From Planctomycetales bacterium 4484_123 (GTDB taxonomy: Bacteria > Planctomycetota > Phycisphaerae > SM23-33): 6,363 bases of DNA. Numbering within the stretch: the first letter of the stretch is position 1; every line of letters starts with the position of its first letter. The position numbers were made by a program, and so were the translations under genes. Where the stretch lies: contig MVCS01000086.1 of the NCBI GenBank assembly GCA_002049885.1, positions 1 to 6,363 of the forward strand, given 5' to 3'. Below the pieces are notes generated by a model. The model had not been told where the DNA came from. It saw nothing but the letters and a program-made list of their open reading frames with translations, and made no database searches. Positions 1 to 6,065 of this stretch are shown here, piece by piece.

Positions 1-749
1 TGGCGACCATCCGCGTGAAGATCTTCTCTCCCCACTCTGCCGGGGCCTTGCTCGGATCACCCAGCACGCCCACCTGCACTTCCGGGTGCTGGCTGACCCT
101 GGGCACCACGGCAGGTTCGTCCACCAGGCGCTGCTCCACGAAGATGCCCACCTCGCCGGCGAACATCCCTCTTCATGAAATCCGGACAGTCCGTGGGCTT
201 CTCCCGGCGGACCCACTCGGGCCTCAGGTACAACATGACCGAGGTCTCATAGAAGCCGGAGTGACAGTCCAGATGGTCAACCGGAGCCTGCCCCTCCTCG
301 AACATCTCGCTGCAGAACAACGCGCCGATGGCCACCAGCACGTCCTCCGGCCAATGCCGCAGCGACTGCACCGTGCTGGCACCCAGCCTCACCATCCGCA
401 GAAACTCCCTGCCGCCGTGGCCAGGCACCAACACGATAATCTTGAATCCCTGGCGCGCCAGTGACTCGACGGTATCGGCTGTCATCAGCGACACCGTCTG
501 GGGCGAGAGGTTGATGGTCCCCGGAAGGGTCCCGCCGGAGTGGCCGCAGTGATACGGCGGCGTGACGAAGGCGCCAGTCTGCTCGGACGCGGCCTTGCAC
601 AGCTCATACGCATGGAACGTATCGGTGCACAGCGGCAGGTGGAACCCGTGCTGCTCGGTGACGCCCAAAGGCACCAGGACCGTCCGGGTCTCGCCCAGGC
701 CGTCGATTACCTCATTGACCGTCACGAACTCCATCAGCTTTGCCGACAT
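1..749 (-). CDS. Creatininase-family amidohydrolase, frameshifted and cut by the left edge
   Basis: The family hydrolyses cyclic or linear amides with two metals (creatininase, formamide hydrolases, MftE). Seen here: PLGVTEQHGFHLPLCTDT (27-44) with metal ligands E32, H34 and D43; LPGTINLSPQTV (75-86); PGHGG with H111; and DCHSGFYETSVML (161-173) with E168. ATG at 749 has AGGAAGG eight bases upstream. The starting frame runs to a stop at 59-57, but after about residue 193 it turns to Arg/Gly-rich nonsense. In the neighbouring frame the true end continues as MFAGEVGIFVEQRLVDEP, then QVGVLGDPSKAPAEWGEKIF, to the window edge. The shift lies near 173-165 and equals one extra base (or two missing) beside a GGG run. 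It may be a sequencing error or a real mutation; the high quality of both halves favours an error or a very recent event. The substrate is unknown. Confidence 0.82.
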
Positions 750-884
750 GGCGCTGTCCTTCCTTTCCCGCCGTCACGACGATCGCGCGGGCCTCCGGCC
801 ACGCGCGGTGCGGTCGTCTGTCCGTTCAAGACCACCACCGACGCCCACCCCGTGGCGGGATGAGCCCGGCCGGCAAGGCCTGCC

Positions 885-2027
885 TCAGCCGTGCCGGCGT
901 ACCGAGAGCCACTCCGCGACCGTCTCGGCCAGGGTCGCCCCCAGCCTGCGGTAGTCCTCGATGGTGTAGTCCCGGTGCTGGTTGCCCTGGTAGGACGTTT
1001 CCAGGGTAATGGAATCAACCTTCAGCCCACTGCGGGCCCAGCGTGAGGCCGGCAGCCCGGGGTATCGGCTGTTGCTGCCCGGACGGGGCGTGACGAAGGC
1101 GACGGGCGAGCGGATGTCCTCCGGCGTGGCAGACTGAAAACGCTCGGCGAACTCGTGAGCGATGGGATTGATGGGAGCCCCTGGCTCCCAGCTCCTGGCA
1201 GGCAGGTACACTGCGCGCTCGGCATGGCTCGGGCCGTGCAGGTCCACGAAGAACAGGCTGGCAGCCTGGCTCTTGAGCCTCCTGGCCTCTGCGATAACAG
1301 CACCGGCCTCAGGTCGCCGCGGAGCCGACGGGCCGTAGGACCGGTTGCAGTCGTGCGGGAAGGGGTCTTTTCCGTAGCTGCCGGACACCACGTCGTCGAG
1401 GTCAACGAAGGGGATGGCCCACCAGGTAATCTCGCGGAGGGCCCCGTTGGCCGCGACGTGGCGGAGCAATCCGTCGAGCACCCACGAGCCGGGAACCTCT
1501 CCGCCGTGGTGACGGGCGGTGAGCATCACCGCAGGCCGGTGGGGCTGGGCAAGGCGGTTGAAGACCCGTATCAACGACCGGCCCGCCAGGGTCAGACCGA
1601 CGAATTCCGTCTTGAACGCCCCGGAAAGCTCCTCCAGCGTGGCGGCCAGGTCGGCCGGCTGGTACGGGTAGCAGAACGCAAGCTCTATCGCATCGCCTGC
1701 GGCGTCGATGTCCCAGGCCCATTCCACCCGCCCGCCGGGAGTCTGGAGCTTCTGCGGCCGGCCTATGCGCTGCCACGGCTGCGACTCCTGGCGCAGCACG
1801 GGGCAGTTGCCGGACCAGTCAACCCCGCCGAGGGTCTGTTCCGGGTTGGCCAGCACGACCCGGACGGCCCGGCCCCCCAGGCCGGTCAACTGAAAGTGAA
1901 ACCACAAGGCCTGGGGGCAATTCCTGGGCTCGGCAGCGAAGCGCACCACCGGGCGCCCCGGCGATTCGTCCACCGACAGCAGCAGACCATTGCCGCCGGG
2001 AAAATCCGTCCGCATGGATACCGCCAT
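885..2027 (-). CDS. M14-family zinc carboxypeptidase, cytosolic carboxypeptidase-like
   Basis: The 380-residue product has two parts. Residues 1 to about 130 form a beta-rich N-domain with ALWFHFQLTGLGGRAVRVVL (40-59), like the N-domain of cytosolic carboxypeptidases. Residues about 135-378 form the M14 catalytic domain. Zinc ligands are visible as H174 and E177 (ARHHGGEVPGSW, the HxxE motif) and H264 (FFVDLHGPSH). N228-R229 (DCNRSYG) matches the substrate-carboxylate binding Asn-Arg pair. E343 (ITLETSYQ) fits the catalytic glutamate. All key residues are present, so an active metallocarboxypeptidase or amidohydrolase is likely; the substrate cannot be told. There is no signal peptide, suggesting a cytoplasmic site. 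ATG at 2027 has a strong GGAGGTGA site just upstream; an internal ATG at 2015 is less well placed. The creatininase-family gene follows after 135 bases in the same direction, possibly cotranscribed. Confidence 0.85.
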   Translation of the reverse strand: MAVSMRTDFPGGNGLLLSVDESPGRPVVRFAAEPRNCPQALWFHFQLTGLGGRAVRVVLANPEQTLGGVDWSGNCPVLRQESQPWQRIGRPQKLQTPGGRVEWAWDIDAAGDAIELAFCYPYQPADLAATLEELSGAFKTEFVGLTLAGRSLIRVFNRLAQPHRPAVMLTARHHGGEVPGSWVLDGLLRHVAANGALREITWWAIPFVDLDDVVSGSYGKDPFPHDCNRSYGPSAPRRPEAGAVIAEARRLKSQAASLFFVDLHGPSHAERAVYLPARSWEPGAPINPIAHEFAERFQSATPEDIRSPVAFVTPRPGSNSRYPGLPASRWARSGLKVDSITLETSYQGNQHRDYTIEDYRRLGATLAETVAEWLSVRRHG

Positions 2028-2180
2028 ACATCACCTCCGCCACCAGTCGGGCATCCGGGAGGATACAGGCAACACCAATCACCAGCAAAGGCGAGCTCCT
2101 GACAAAACAGGTGTGCTGCACGAACCCTCGCGATTGGGAGGCACCGGCCCGTCGCGCCCGGCCGCCGGCGGGTGCCGGCT

Positions 2181-2594
2181 CTACATGACGATGCCCTCAG
2201 CCCCGCACTCGCGAAGGGCACCGGCCAGGACCCTCAGGAAGAACTTGGTGGCCAGGACGATGCTCTTTGCCGTGACGCCCCCATCCACGGGAATGTAGTA
2301 ATCGAAGGTGAACCCGCCAGCACTGTTCACGCACGCGCGGACAGTGGTGATCTCGTCGTTGACGCGGTTGGCGAACTCCAGCCGCTGCTGGCGGGTGGCG
2401 GCCTCGCTGGCCGCGAACAGCGCCTGGAGCCGAATGCTCGTGCCCTGCTTCGGCGGCAGCACGAAACACCAATAGCCGTCCTTGACCCGAAGGTCGCCGG
2501 CATCGTCGATGCGGGCATCCATGAACGCCGAGTCGTACAGCCCCTTGAGCATCTCCGCCGTGATCTGTTCGGGGTAAACGATCTCATCAGACAT
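2181..2594 (-). CDS. YbjN-domain protein, function unknown
   Basis: The 137-residue protein has no signal peptide or membrane segment and is probably cytoplasmic. The pattern of a short helix (ITAEMLKGLYDSAFMDARID), a strand pair (GDLRVKDGYWCFVLPP), a helix ending in RLEFANRVND (about 85-94), strands TTVRACVNSAGGFTFDYYIP, and a final helix starting at GVTAKSIVLATKFFLRVL matches the YbjN domain, which has a type III secretion chaperone-like fold. Such proteins are often sensory or regulatory, but no activity is established here. ATG at 2594 is chosen because AGGAG lies eight bases upstream; a GTG nine codons earlier (2621) has no good site. It follows pheS by about 200 bases in the place pheT would occupy, with no evident link to translation. 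The domain call rests on pattern reading and needs a profile search. Confidence 0.7.
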   Translation of the reverse strand: MSDEIVYPEQITAEMLKGLYDSAFMDARIDDAGDLRVKDGYWCFVLPPKQGTSIRLQALFAASEAATRQQRLEFANRVNDEITTVRACVNSAGGFTFDYYIPVDGGVTAKSIVLATKFFLRVLAGALRECGAEGIVM

Positions 2595-2624
2595 GGGCCG
2601 ACTCCTGAGGATTGAGAACACCGA

Positions 2625-2648
2625 GCCACTGGCCGACAGGCCAGCGGC
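2625..2648 (-). terminator. 10-bp hairpin between pheS and the YbjN-domain gene, possible terminator or leader stem
   Basis: The minus strand pairs GCCGCTGGCC with GGCCAGTGGC around the tetraloop TGTC (2648-2625). Nine pairs are Watson-Crick and one is G-U. The following bases TCGGTGTTCTC are only mildly T-rich, so it is at best a weak intrinsic terminator for read-through from pheS. It also lies only about 30 bases before the ATG at 2594 and could be a leader stem of that gene. The stem is clear; the function is not. Confidence 0.4.
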
Positions 2649-2702
2649 CTTCGCCGCGAGGGCCCCCGCCCGCGAAGAGACGGCCGGACCGACGCAGCTG
2701 CC

Positions 2703-2731
2703 ATTCTTGGCCCCCGGACCATGCAGTTCAA
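2703..2731 (-). promoter_or_regulatory. Weak promoter candidate upstream of the YbjN-domain gene
   Basis: On the minus strand TTGAAC (2731-2726, 4 of 6) and AAGAAT (2708-2703, 4 of 6) are spaced by 17 bases. It lies in the 203-base spacer after pheS, about 110 bases before the next start codon. The spacing is right but both boxes are only fair, so this is a suggestion that the downstream gene has its own promoter. Confidence 0.25.
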
Positions 2732-2797
2732 GCGGAATCGCTCAAGGCAGCCGCCGCCCAGTACGGCAGGTGCGTCAGCGCCGAACCATGGCGGAGC

Positions 2798-3793
2798 TCA
2801 GAACTGCCTCAGGAAGCGCACGTCGTTCTCGAACAGCAGGCGGATGTCGGGGATGTTGTACTTCCTCATCACCATCCGCTCGATGCCCAGCCCGAAGGCC
2901 CAGCCGGTGTACCTCTCGCTGTCGTAGCCGACGGCATCCAGGACGTTGGGATCCACCATTCCGCAGCCGCCAAGTTCAATCCACGCACTGGAGCCGTCCT
3001 CGTAGTGGAAGAGCATGTCCACCTCGGCCGACGGCTCGGTGAACGGGAAGAAGCTGGGGCGGAAACGGGTACGCACCTCCGGCCCGAAGTACACCTTGCA
3101 GAACTGGTCGATGTCGCTCTTGAGGTCCGCCATGGAGACCCCCTCGTCCACGTACAGGCCCTCGAGCTGGTGGAACATGAAGCTGTGGGTGGCGTCCACG
3201 GTGTCCGGCCGATACACGCGCCCGGGGCTGACCACCCGCACCGGCGGCGGCTGCGACTCCATCACGCGAATCTGCACGGTGGAGGTCTGGCTGCGAAGCA
3301 TGACCGACGGGGTGATGAAGAAGTTGTCCAGCGGGTCGCGGGCGGGGTGGGCCTCGGGAATGTTCAGGGCCTCGAAATTGTGCCGCTCGTCCTCCACTTC
3401 CGGCCCGTAGGCCACGGTGAAGCCCATGCGGGCGAAGATGTCCACGATCTCCTCGATGGTCTGGGTGATGATGTGCCGGTGCCCAAGCCGCAGCGGCTCG
3501 CCCGGAAGGGTCATGTCCACCGGCGCCACCCGCCTGGTCGTCCCGGCCCCCAGCTCCGCCTTGCGCTTCTCATACGCGGCGGTCAGGCCGCGCTTGATCT
3601 CATTGGCCAGCCGACCATACTCCCGGCGCTGCTCCGGCGGCAGAGACTTGATCCTGCCCAGGGCCGCCCGCACCGCCCCCTTCATGCCCAGGTAACGGAC
3701 GCGCCACGCCTCCAGCGCGTGGGCGTCGGCCACGCCGGCCAGCGCCGCGGCCGCCTCCTCCCGAAGCTGCTCAAGCTCGGCCGTCGATGCCAT
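2798..3793 (-). CDS. pheS: Phenylalanine--tRNA ligase alpha subunit
   Basis: This is the catalytic subunit of the alpha2-beta2 synthetase that charges tRNA-Phe. The 331-residue length is normal. Residues 1 to about 85 form the N-terminal coiled coil that contacts tRNA. The class II core follows, with MLRSQTSTVQIR (165-176), motif 2 around SPGRVYRPDTVDATHSFMFH (189-208), the Phe-pocket segment ELGGCGMVDPNVL (273-285), and motif 3 GWAFGLGIERMVMRKYNI (297-314) with its conserved arginine. Ala299 lies in the FAFG-type pocket segment that sets side-chain selectivity in this family. ATG at 3793 has GAGGG seven bases upstream. It follows rplT by 38 bases. The beta-subunit gene pheT, normally next, is absent: the next gene is a YbjN-domain protein about 200 bases away. 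pheT must lie elsewhere in the genome. Confidence 0.96.
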   Translation of the reverse strand: MASTAELEQLREEAAAALAGVADAHALEAWRVRYLGMKGAVRAALGRIKSLPPEQRREYGRLANEIKRGLTAAYEKRKAELGAGTTRRVAPVDMTLPGEPLRLGHRHIITQTIEEIVDIFARMGFTVAYGPEVEDERHNFEALNIPEAHPARDPLDNFFITPSVMLRSQTSTVQIRVMESQPPPVRVVSPGRVYRPDTVDATHSFMFHQLEGLYVDEGVSMADLKSDIDQFCKVYFGPEVRTRFRPSFFPFTEPSAEVDMLFHYEDGSSAWIELGGCGMVDPNVLDAVGYDSERYTGWAFGLGIERMVMRKYNIPDIRLLFENDVRFLRQF

Positions 3794-3831
3794 GGTCAGT
3801 CCCTCGCGGGCAACAGCGGCACTCGAAGAAC

Positions 3832-4653
3832 TCAGTCCTTCGATTCCTGCCCCTTCTTGGGCTTCTTCGCCGAGGCCGACTTCTTCTTCGTCCTGGCGGC
3901 CGACTTCTTCTTGGCCGGGGTCCCGCCCGACGACGGGGTCTTGTCGGCAGCCGGTTTCTTCTTCGCCGCCGGCCTCTTGGCCGCCGCTTTCTTGATGGCC
4001 TTGGGAACCGCTGTCTTCTTGGCCGCCCGCTTCTTGGTCGCGGCCTTCTTCTTGGCCTTGGGCTTGGGCGGCGCCTCGGCCTCTTCGGGCGCACCCGCCT
4101 CGGCCTCGCCGGCAGGCTTCTTCCGCGTCCGCCGCTTGCCAGCGGCCGCCTTCTCGACGGGAGGTTCGGGCGTCTCAGCCTCGGCGCCGACGGCAGCCTG
4201 CTCGGCAGCGGGCGCCTCCTCCTTCGCGGCGCCTTCCTCCGCCGGCATCTCGTCAGCGACGACCTTCCTGGCTGGGGGCTTCTCCTGAGCGACCTGAGTG
4301 GGCTTCCGGCCCGAGGCGACGGCCACCAGCTCGTCGAAGGCACCTGGGTCCGAGACGGCCATGTCGGCCAAGACCTTGCGGTTTATGCGGATGCCCTGGG
4401 CCGAGAGGGCGTGCATGAAGCGGCTGTACAACATGCCGCGCTGCCGGCATGCCGCCGAGATGCGGGTGATCCACAGGCGGCGGAAATCGCGCTTCCGGAG
4501 CTTCCGACCGATAGTGGCGTACTGCCCGGCTCGCAGCCACGCCTCGCGGGCCACGCGGTAGCGGCGCGAGGCCGCTCCGATGTAACCGCGGGTGGACTTG
4601 AGGATCTTCTTGTGCTGGCGCCTCCGGGCTGCGCCCTTCCTTACTCGTGGCAT
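3832..4653 (-). CDS. rplT: 50S ribosomal protein L20 with long acidic/basic C-terminal tail
   Basis: L20 binds 23S rRNA early in large-subunit assembly and in several bacteria represses its own operon. Residues 1 to about 114 are an ordinary L20: start MPRVRKGAARRRQHKKILK, core RKRDFRRLWITRISAACR (53-70), then YSRFMHALSAQGIRINRKVL (76-95). The usual length is about 115-120 residues; this product has 273. The extra 155 or so residues have an acidic Ala/Glu/Pro part (about 134-166), then a Lys/Ala/Pro-rich part (about 173-268) with KKKAATKKRAAKK-like runs resembling histone H1 tails. It looks disordered and has no recognisable fold. The reading frame is continuous with no sign of an in-frame stop near residue 117. 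ATG at 4653 has GAGGAG six bases upstream. pheS starts 38 bases after the stop, suggesting one transcript. The tail could bind RNA or DNA; that is speculation. Confidence 0.95.
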   Translation of the reverse strand: MPRVRKGAARRRQHKKILKSTRGYIGAASRRYRVAREAWLRAGQYATIGRKLRKRDFRRLWITRISAACRQRGMLYSRFMHALSAQGIRINRKVLADMAVSDPGAFDELVAVASGRKPTQVAQEKPPARKVVADEMPAEEGAAKEEAPAAEQAAVGAEAETPEPPVEKAAAGKRRTRKKPAGEAEAGAPEEAEAPPKPKAKKKAATKKRAAKKTAVPKAIKKAAAKRPAAKKKPAADKTPSSGGTPAKKKSAARTKKKSASAKKPKKGQESKD

Positions 4654-4763
4654 GAACAGCTCCTCACCGGCCGGCGGACCCTGCCCAAGCCATGTTGCCC
4701 ACGATCCGGGGCCCAGGCGGCGGCAGGCGTTGGTTCCCAGCCGACCTTACGGGTAAGTTCTTC

Positions 4764-4964
4764 TTACAGGCCCAGCATGCGCTTGGCCTGCTTGCCAAAG
4801 CCCTTGGAGACGGAGCGGGTCCGGCGCAGGTTTCGGACCCTCTTGGGAGACTTCCGGCTCTTGAGGTGTCCTGCAAGGGGTCGGCGACGGCGCAGCTTGC
4901 CCCCGGCGGTAACCTTGATCCGTTTGGCTATCGCCTTGTTGGTTTTCATCTTCGTCTTTGCCAT
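4764..4964 (-). CDS. rpmI: 50S ribosomal protein L35
   Basis: L35 is a small basic protein of the large ribosomal subunit. The 66-residue product begins MAKTKMKTNKAIAKRIKVT, continues with GGKLRRRRPLAGHLKSRKS, and ends in KGFGKQAKRMLGL. Length, the MKT-KA-AKR-KVT-GGK start and the S-KR pattern are typical of the family. ATG at 4964 has AGGA eight bases upstream. A longer in-frame start at 5015 would add 17 residues (MDEAGPGEG and following) that the family lacks, so it is not used. rplT follows after 110 bases, the usual partner, and the two are probably cotranscribed from the promoter at 5088-5061. The 110-base spacer has several GC stems but no clear terminator. Confidence 0.95.
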   Translation of the reverse strand: MAKTKMKTNKAIAKRIKVTAGGKLRRRRPLAGHLKSRKSPKRVRNLRRTRSVSKGFGKQAKRMLGL

Positions 4965-5025
4965 CGCCACCGTCCTGCTTGCTGAAACTCCCTCGCCGGG
5001 GCCGGCCTCGTCCACGCTCGCGCCC

Positions 5026-5056
5026 GGCCGGACCTCCCGGCCCGCTGCGCGCGGGC
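5026..5056 (-). promoter_or_regulatory. Two overlapping hairpins at the start of the rpmI leader
   Basis: The first hairpin pairs GCCCGC with GCGGGC around GCGCA (minus strand 5056-5040). The second pairs GGCCGG with CCGGCC around GAGGT (5042-5026). They share bases 5042-5040, so both cannot form fully at once. A further GGCCGGCC near 5005-4998 could compete for the same strands. They lie at or just after the predicted transcription start. This could be a switching leader bound by L20 or another factor, but GC-rich DNA makes short stems by chance, so confidence is modest. Confidence 0.35.
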
Positions 5057-5060
5057 GGCC

Positions 5061-5088
5061 ATTCTAGCAGACACCACGGGCCTGTAAA
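5061..5088 (-). promoter_or_regulatory. Predicted sigma70-type promoter for rpmI-rplT-pheS
   Basis: On the minus strand TTTACA (5088-5083, 5 of 6 to TTGACA) is followed after 16 bases by TAGAAT (5066-5061, 5 of 6 to TATAAT). An A6 tract (5098-5093) sits four bases upstream of the -35 box and resembles an UP element, which is common on strong ribosomal promoters. Transcription would start near 5054 and leave a leader of about 90 bases before rpmI. The position in an otherwise GC-rich gap, directly before a ribosomal protein pair, supports the call. Confidence 0.6.
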
Positions 5089-5403
5089 GCGGTTTTTTCG
5101 CCAACTACCTTATCGGCAAACCATCGCGGCCAACCTCGCCGGCTCCGGGCAAGCGATGCCAGGGCCGGCACACTACTGGAGGCTACCCCCCCGAGAGGCT
5201 AACAGCAAAGAGCGTCCGCCTCGAGGGCCCGAAGCCGACCCGTCCAGGGCACGAAAAACCCCCCGCTTCCCTAGGTCCCCCCGCCCGGTTCAACCCCGCC
5301 GATGCCTGCCCTCGTCCCAGCCGGGAACCACTACTCGTCGTCGGCCGGCCGTCAAGCGGCCATTCGTCGGCCACAACCCGCGCGGCGCGTCATTGGAGGC
5401 GGG

Positions 5404-6030
5404 TCATTCCTGGCCGCCCGGACCGGCTGCGGGGGTCTGGGCCTGATTTGGGGCCTTGCCAGTAGTTGGCGTCTCGACCGCAGGGGCAGCAGGTGAAGCC
5501 TGCTTGGCGGGTTTGGGCCTGACCAGGGGGGCGAGAACCATGCTCATGGCCCGCCCTTCCATGCGGATGTCACGCTCGATCTTGGCCACGTCAGCCAGGG
5601 CCGCATGGGCAGTCATCAGGACGTTGCGTCCCAGGTCAACGTGGGCCATCTCCCGGCCTCGGAAGCGGAGCGTGAACTGGACCCGGTCACCGCGCTGGAG
5701 GAACCCGCGAGCCCGCTGCACCTTGATATCGAGGTCGTGGGGCCCGATCTTGGGGGTCCGGATGCGGATCTCCTTGAGCTCCGTCTCATGCCGCCGGGCC
5801 CTGGCCTGCCGCTGCTTCTTCTTCTGGGCGTACATCCACTTGCCGTAGTCCATGATACGGCAGACGGGGGGGCTGGCCTGTGGGGCAACCTCCACCAGGT
5901 CCAACCCAGCCGCCCTGGCCCGGGCCAGCGCCTCCCGGGTCTCCACGATGCCCACCTGCTGGCCGCTCTCGTCGATCAACCGAATGGTCGAAACGCGAAT
6001 ACGTTCGTTGCGGCGAACTTCTTTTGCGAT
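5404..6030 (-). CDS. infC: Translation initiation factor IF-3, predicted ATC start
   Basis: IF-3 binds the 30S subunit, helps reject non-initiator tRNA and non-standard start codons, and keeps subunits apart. With the start at 6030 the protein has 208 residues. The N-domain opens with AKEVRRNERIRVSTIRLIDE (residues 2-21). The signature PPVCRIMDYGKWMYAQKKK (about 54-72) leads into the linker helix. The C-domain carries KEIRIRTPKIGPHDLDIK (about 86-103) and RFRGREMAHVDLG (about 122-134). Residues from about 174 on form a Pro/Ala/Thr-rich tail, longer than usual. In this frame no ATG, GTG or TTG lies between the upstream stop (TGA 6054-6052) and the conserved N-terminus. The first TTG (5979) would delete 17 residues, including the conserved RRNERIRV segment. 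ATC at 6030 is preceded by GAGGG eight bases upstream and also by AGGAG two bases upstream. Rare AUU/AUC starts are known for infC and serve IF-3 autoregulation. The gene call is firm; the exact start is likely. Confidence 0.93.
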   Translation of the reverse strand: MAKEVRRNERIRVSTIRLIDESGQQVGIVETREALARARAAGLDLVEVAPQASPPVCRIMDYGKWMYAQKKKQRQARARRHETELKEIRIRTPKIGPHDLDIKVQRARGFLQRGDRVQFTLRFRGREMAHVDLGRNVLMTAHAALADVAKIERDIRMEGRAMSMVLAPLVRPKPAKQASPAAPAVETPTTGKAPNQAQTPAAGPGGQE

Positions 6031-6065
6031 GGCTCCTACCCTCGAATGGCGTCACGCGTGCTCCC

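Larger units (their letters stand above)
4965..5403 (-). other. 439-base gap between infC and rpmI with no convincing gene
   Basis: This is a long spacer for this cluster. The minus strand holds a promoter (5088-5061), an A6 tract before it and overlapping GC hairpins (5056-5026), described separately. The part nearest infC (5403-5100) has G-runs (for example 5196-5190) and one T5 run (5258-5254), but I could not fold a clear stem directly before the T-run, so I call no terminator. A 63-codon open frame at 5374-5183 has low-complexity Gly/Arg/Ser content, no family resemblance and no good ribosome binding site, so it is treated as chance. Ribosomal protein L20 represses rpmI-rplT through leader RNA in other bacteria, so this gap is the natural place for such an element; this is inference. 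Confidence 0.5.

Noticed and set aside
1155..2102. Plus-strand open frame of 315 codons
   Set aside because: Antisense to the M14 peptidase gene, whose active-site motifs are complete; no recognisable motif or ribosome binding site.
2028..2110. Promoter for the M14 gene (TTGTCA near 2105-2100, or TTGCTG with TATCCT)
   Set aside because: Either the -10 box is missing at the right spacing or both boxes match poorly; only the ribosome binding site is convincing.
2140..2176. GC-rich inverted repeat (GGCACC/GGTGCC) after the YbjN-domain gene as a terminator
   Set aside because: Only six outer pairs around a 25-base interior and no T-run follows, so it is too weak to call.
3794..3831. Phe-rich leader peptide and attenuator before pheS, as in E. 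coli pheM
   Set aside because: The rplT-pheS spacer is only 38 bases and has no small open frame with Phe codons and no terminator stem.
2612..4288. Long plus-strand open frame of 558 codons
   Set aside because: It lies antisense to pheS and rplT, both with unmistakable family sequence. Its own translation is low-complexity and His/Arg/Leu-rich with no family pattern. High GC makes long antisense frames common.
3787..5067. Plus-strand open frame of 426 codons
   Set aside because: Antisense to rplT and rpmI; its Leu/Arg/Gly repeats simply mirror the Lys/Ala codons of the L20 tail.
5179..5200. GAGGCTA repeated twice around a C-run as a hairpin
   Set aside because: The copies are direct repeats, not inverted, so they do not pair; a short chance repeat is enough to explain it.
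5183..5374. Minus-strand 63-codon frame in the infC-rpmI gap
   Set aside because: Low-complexity Gly/Arg/Ser sequence, no family resemblance and no clear ribosome binding site.
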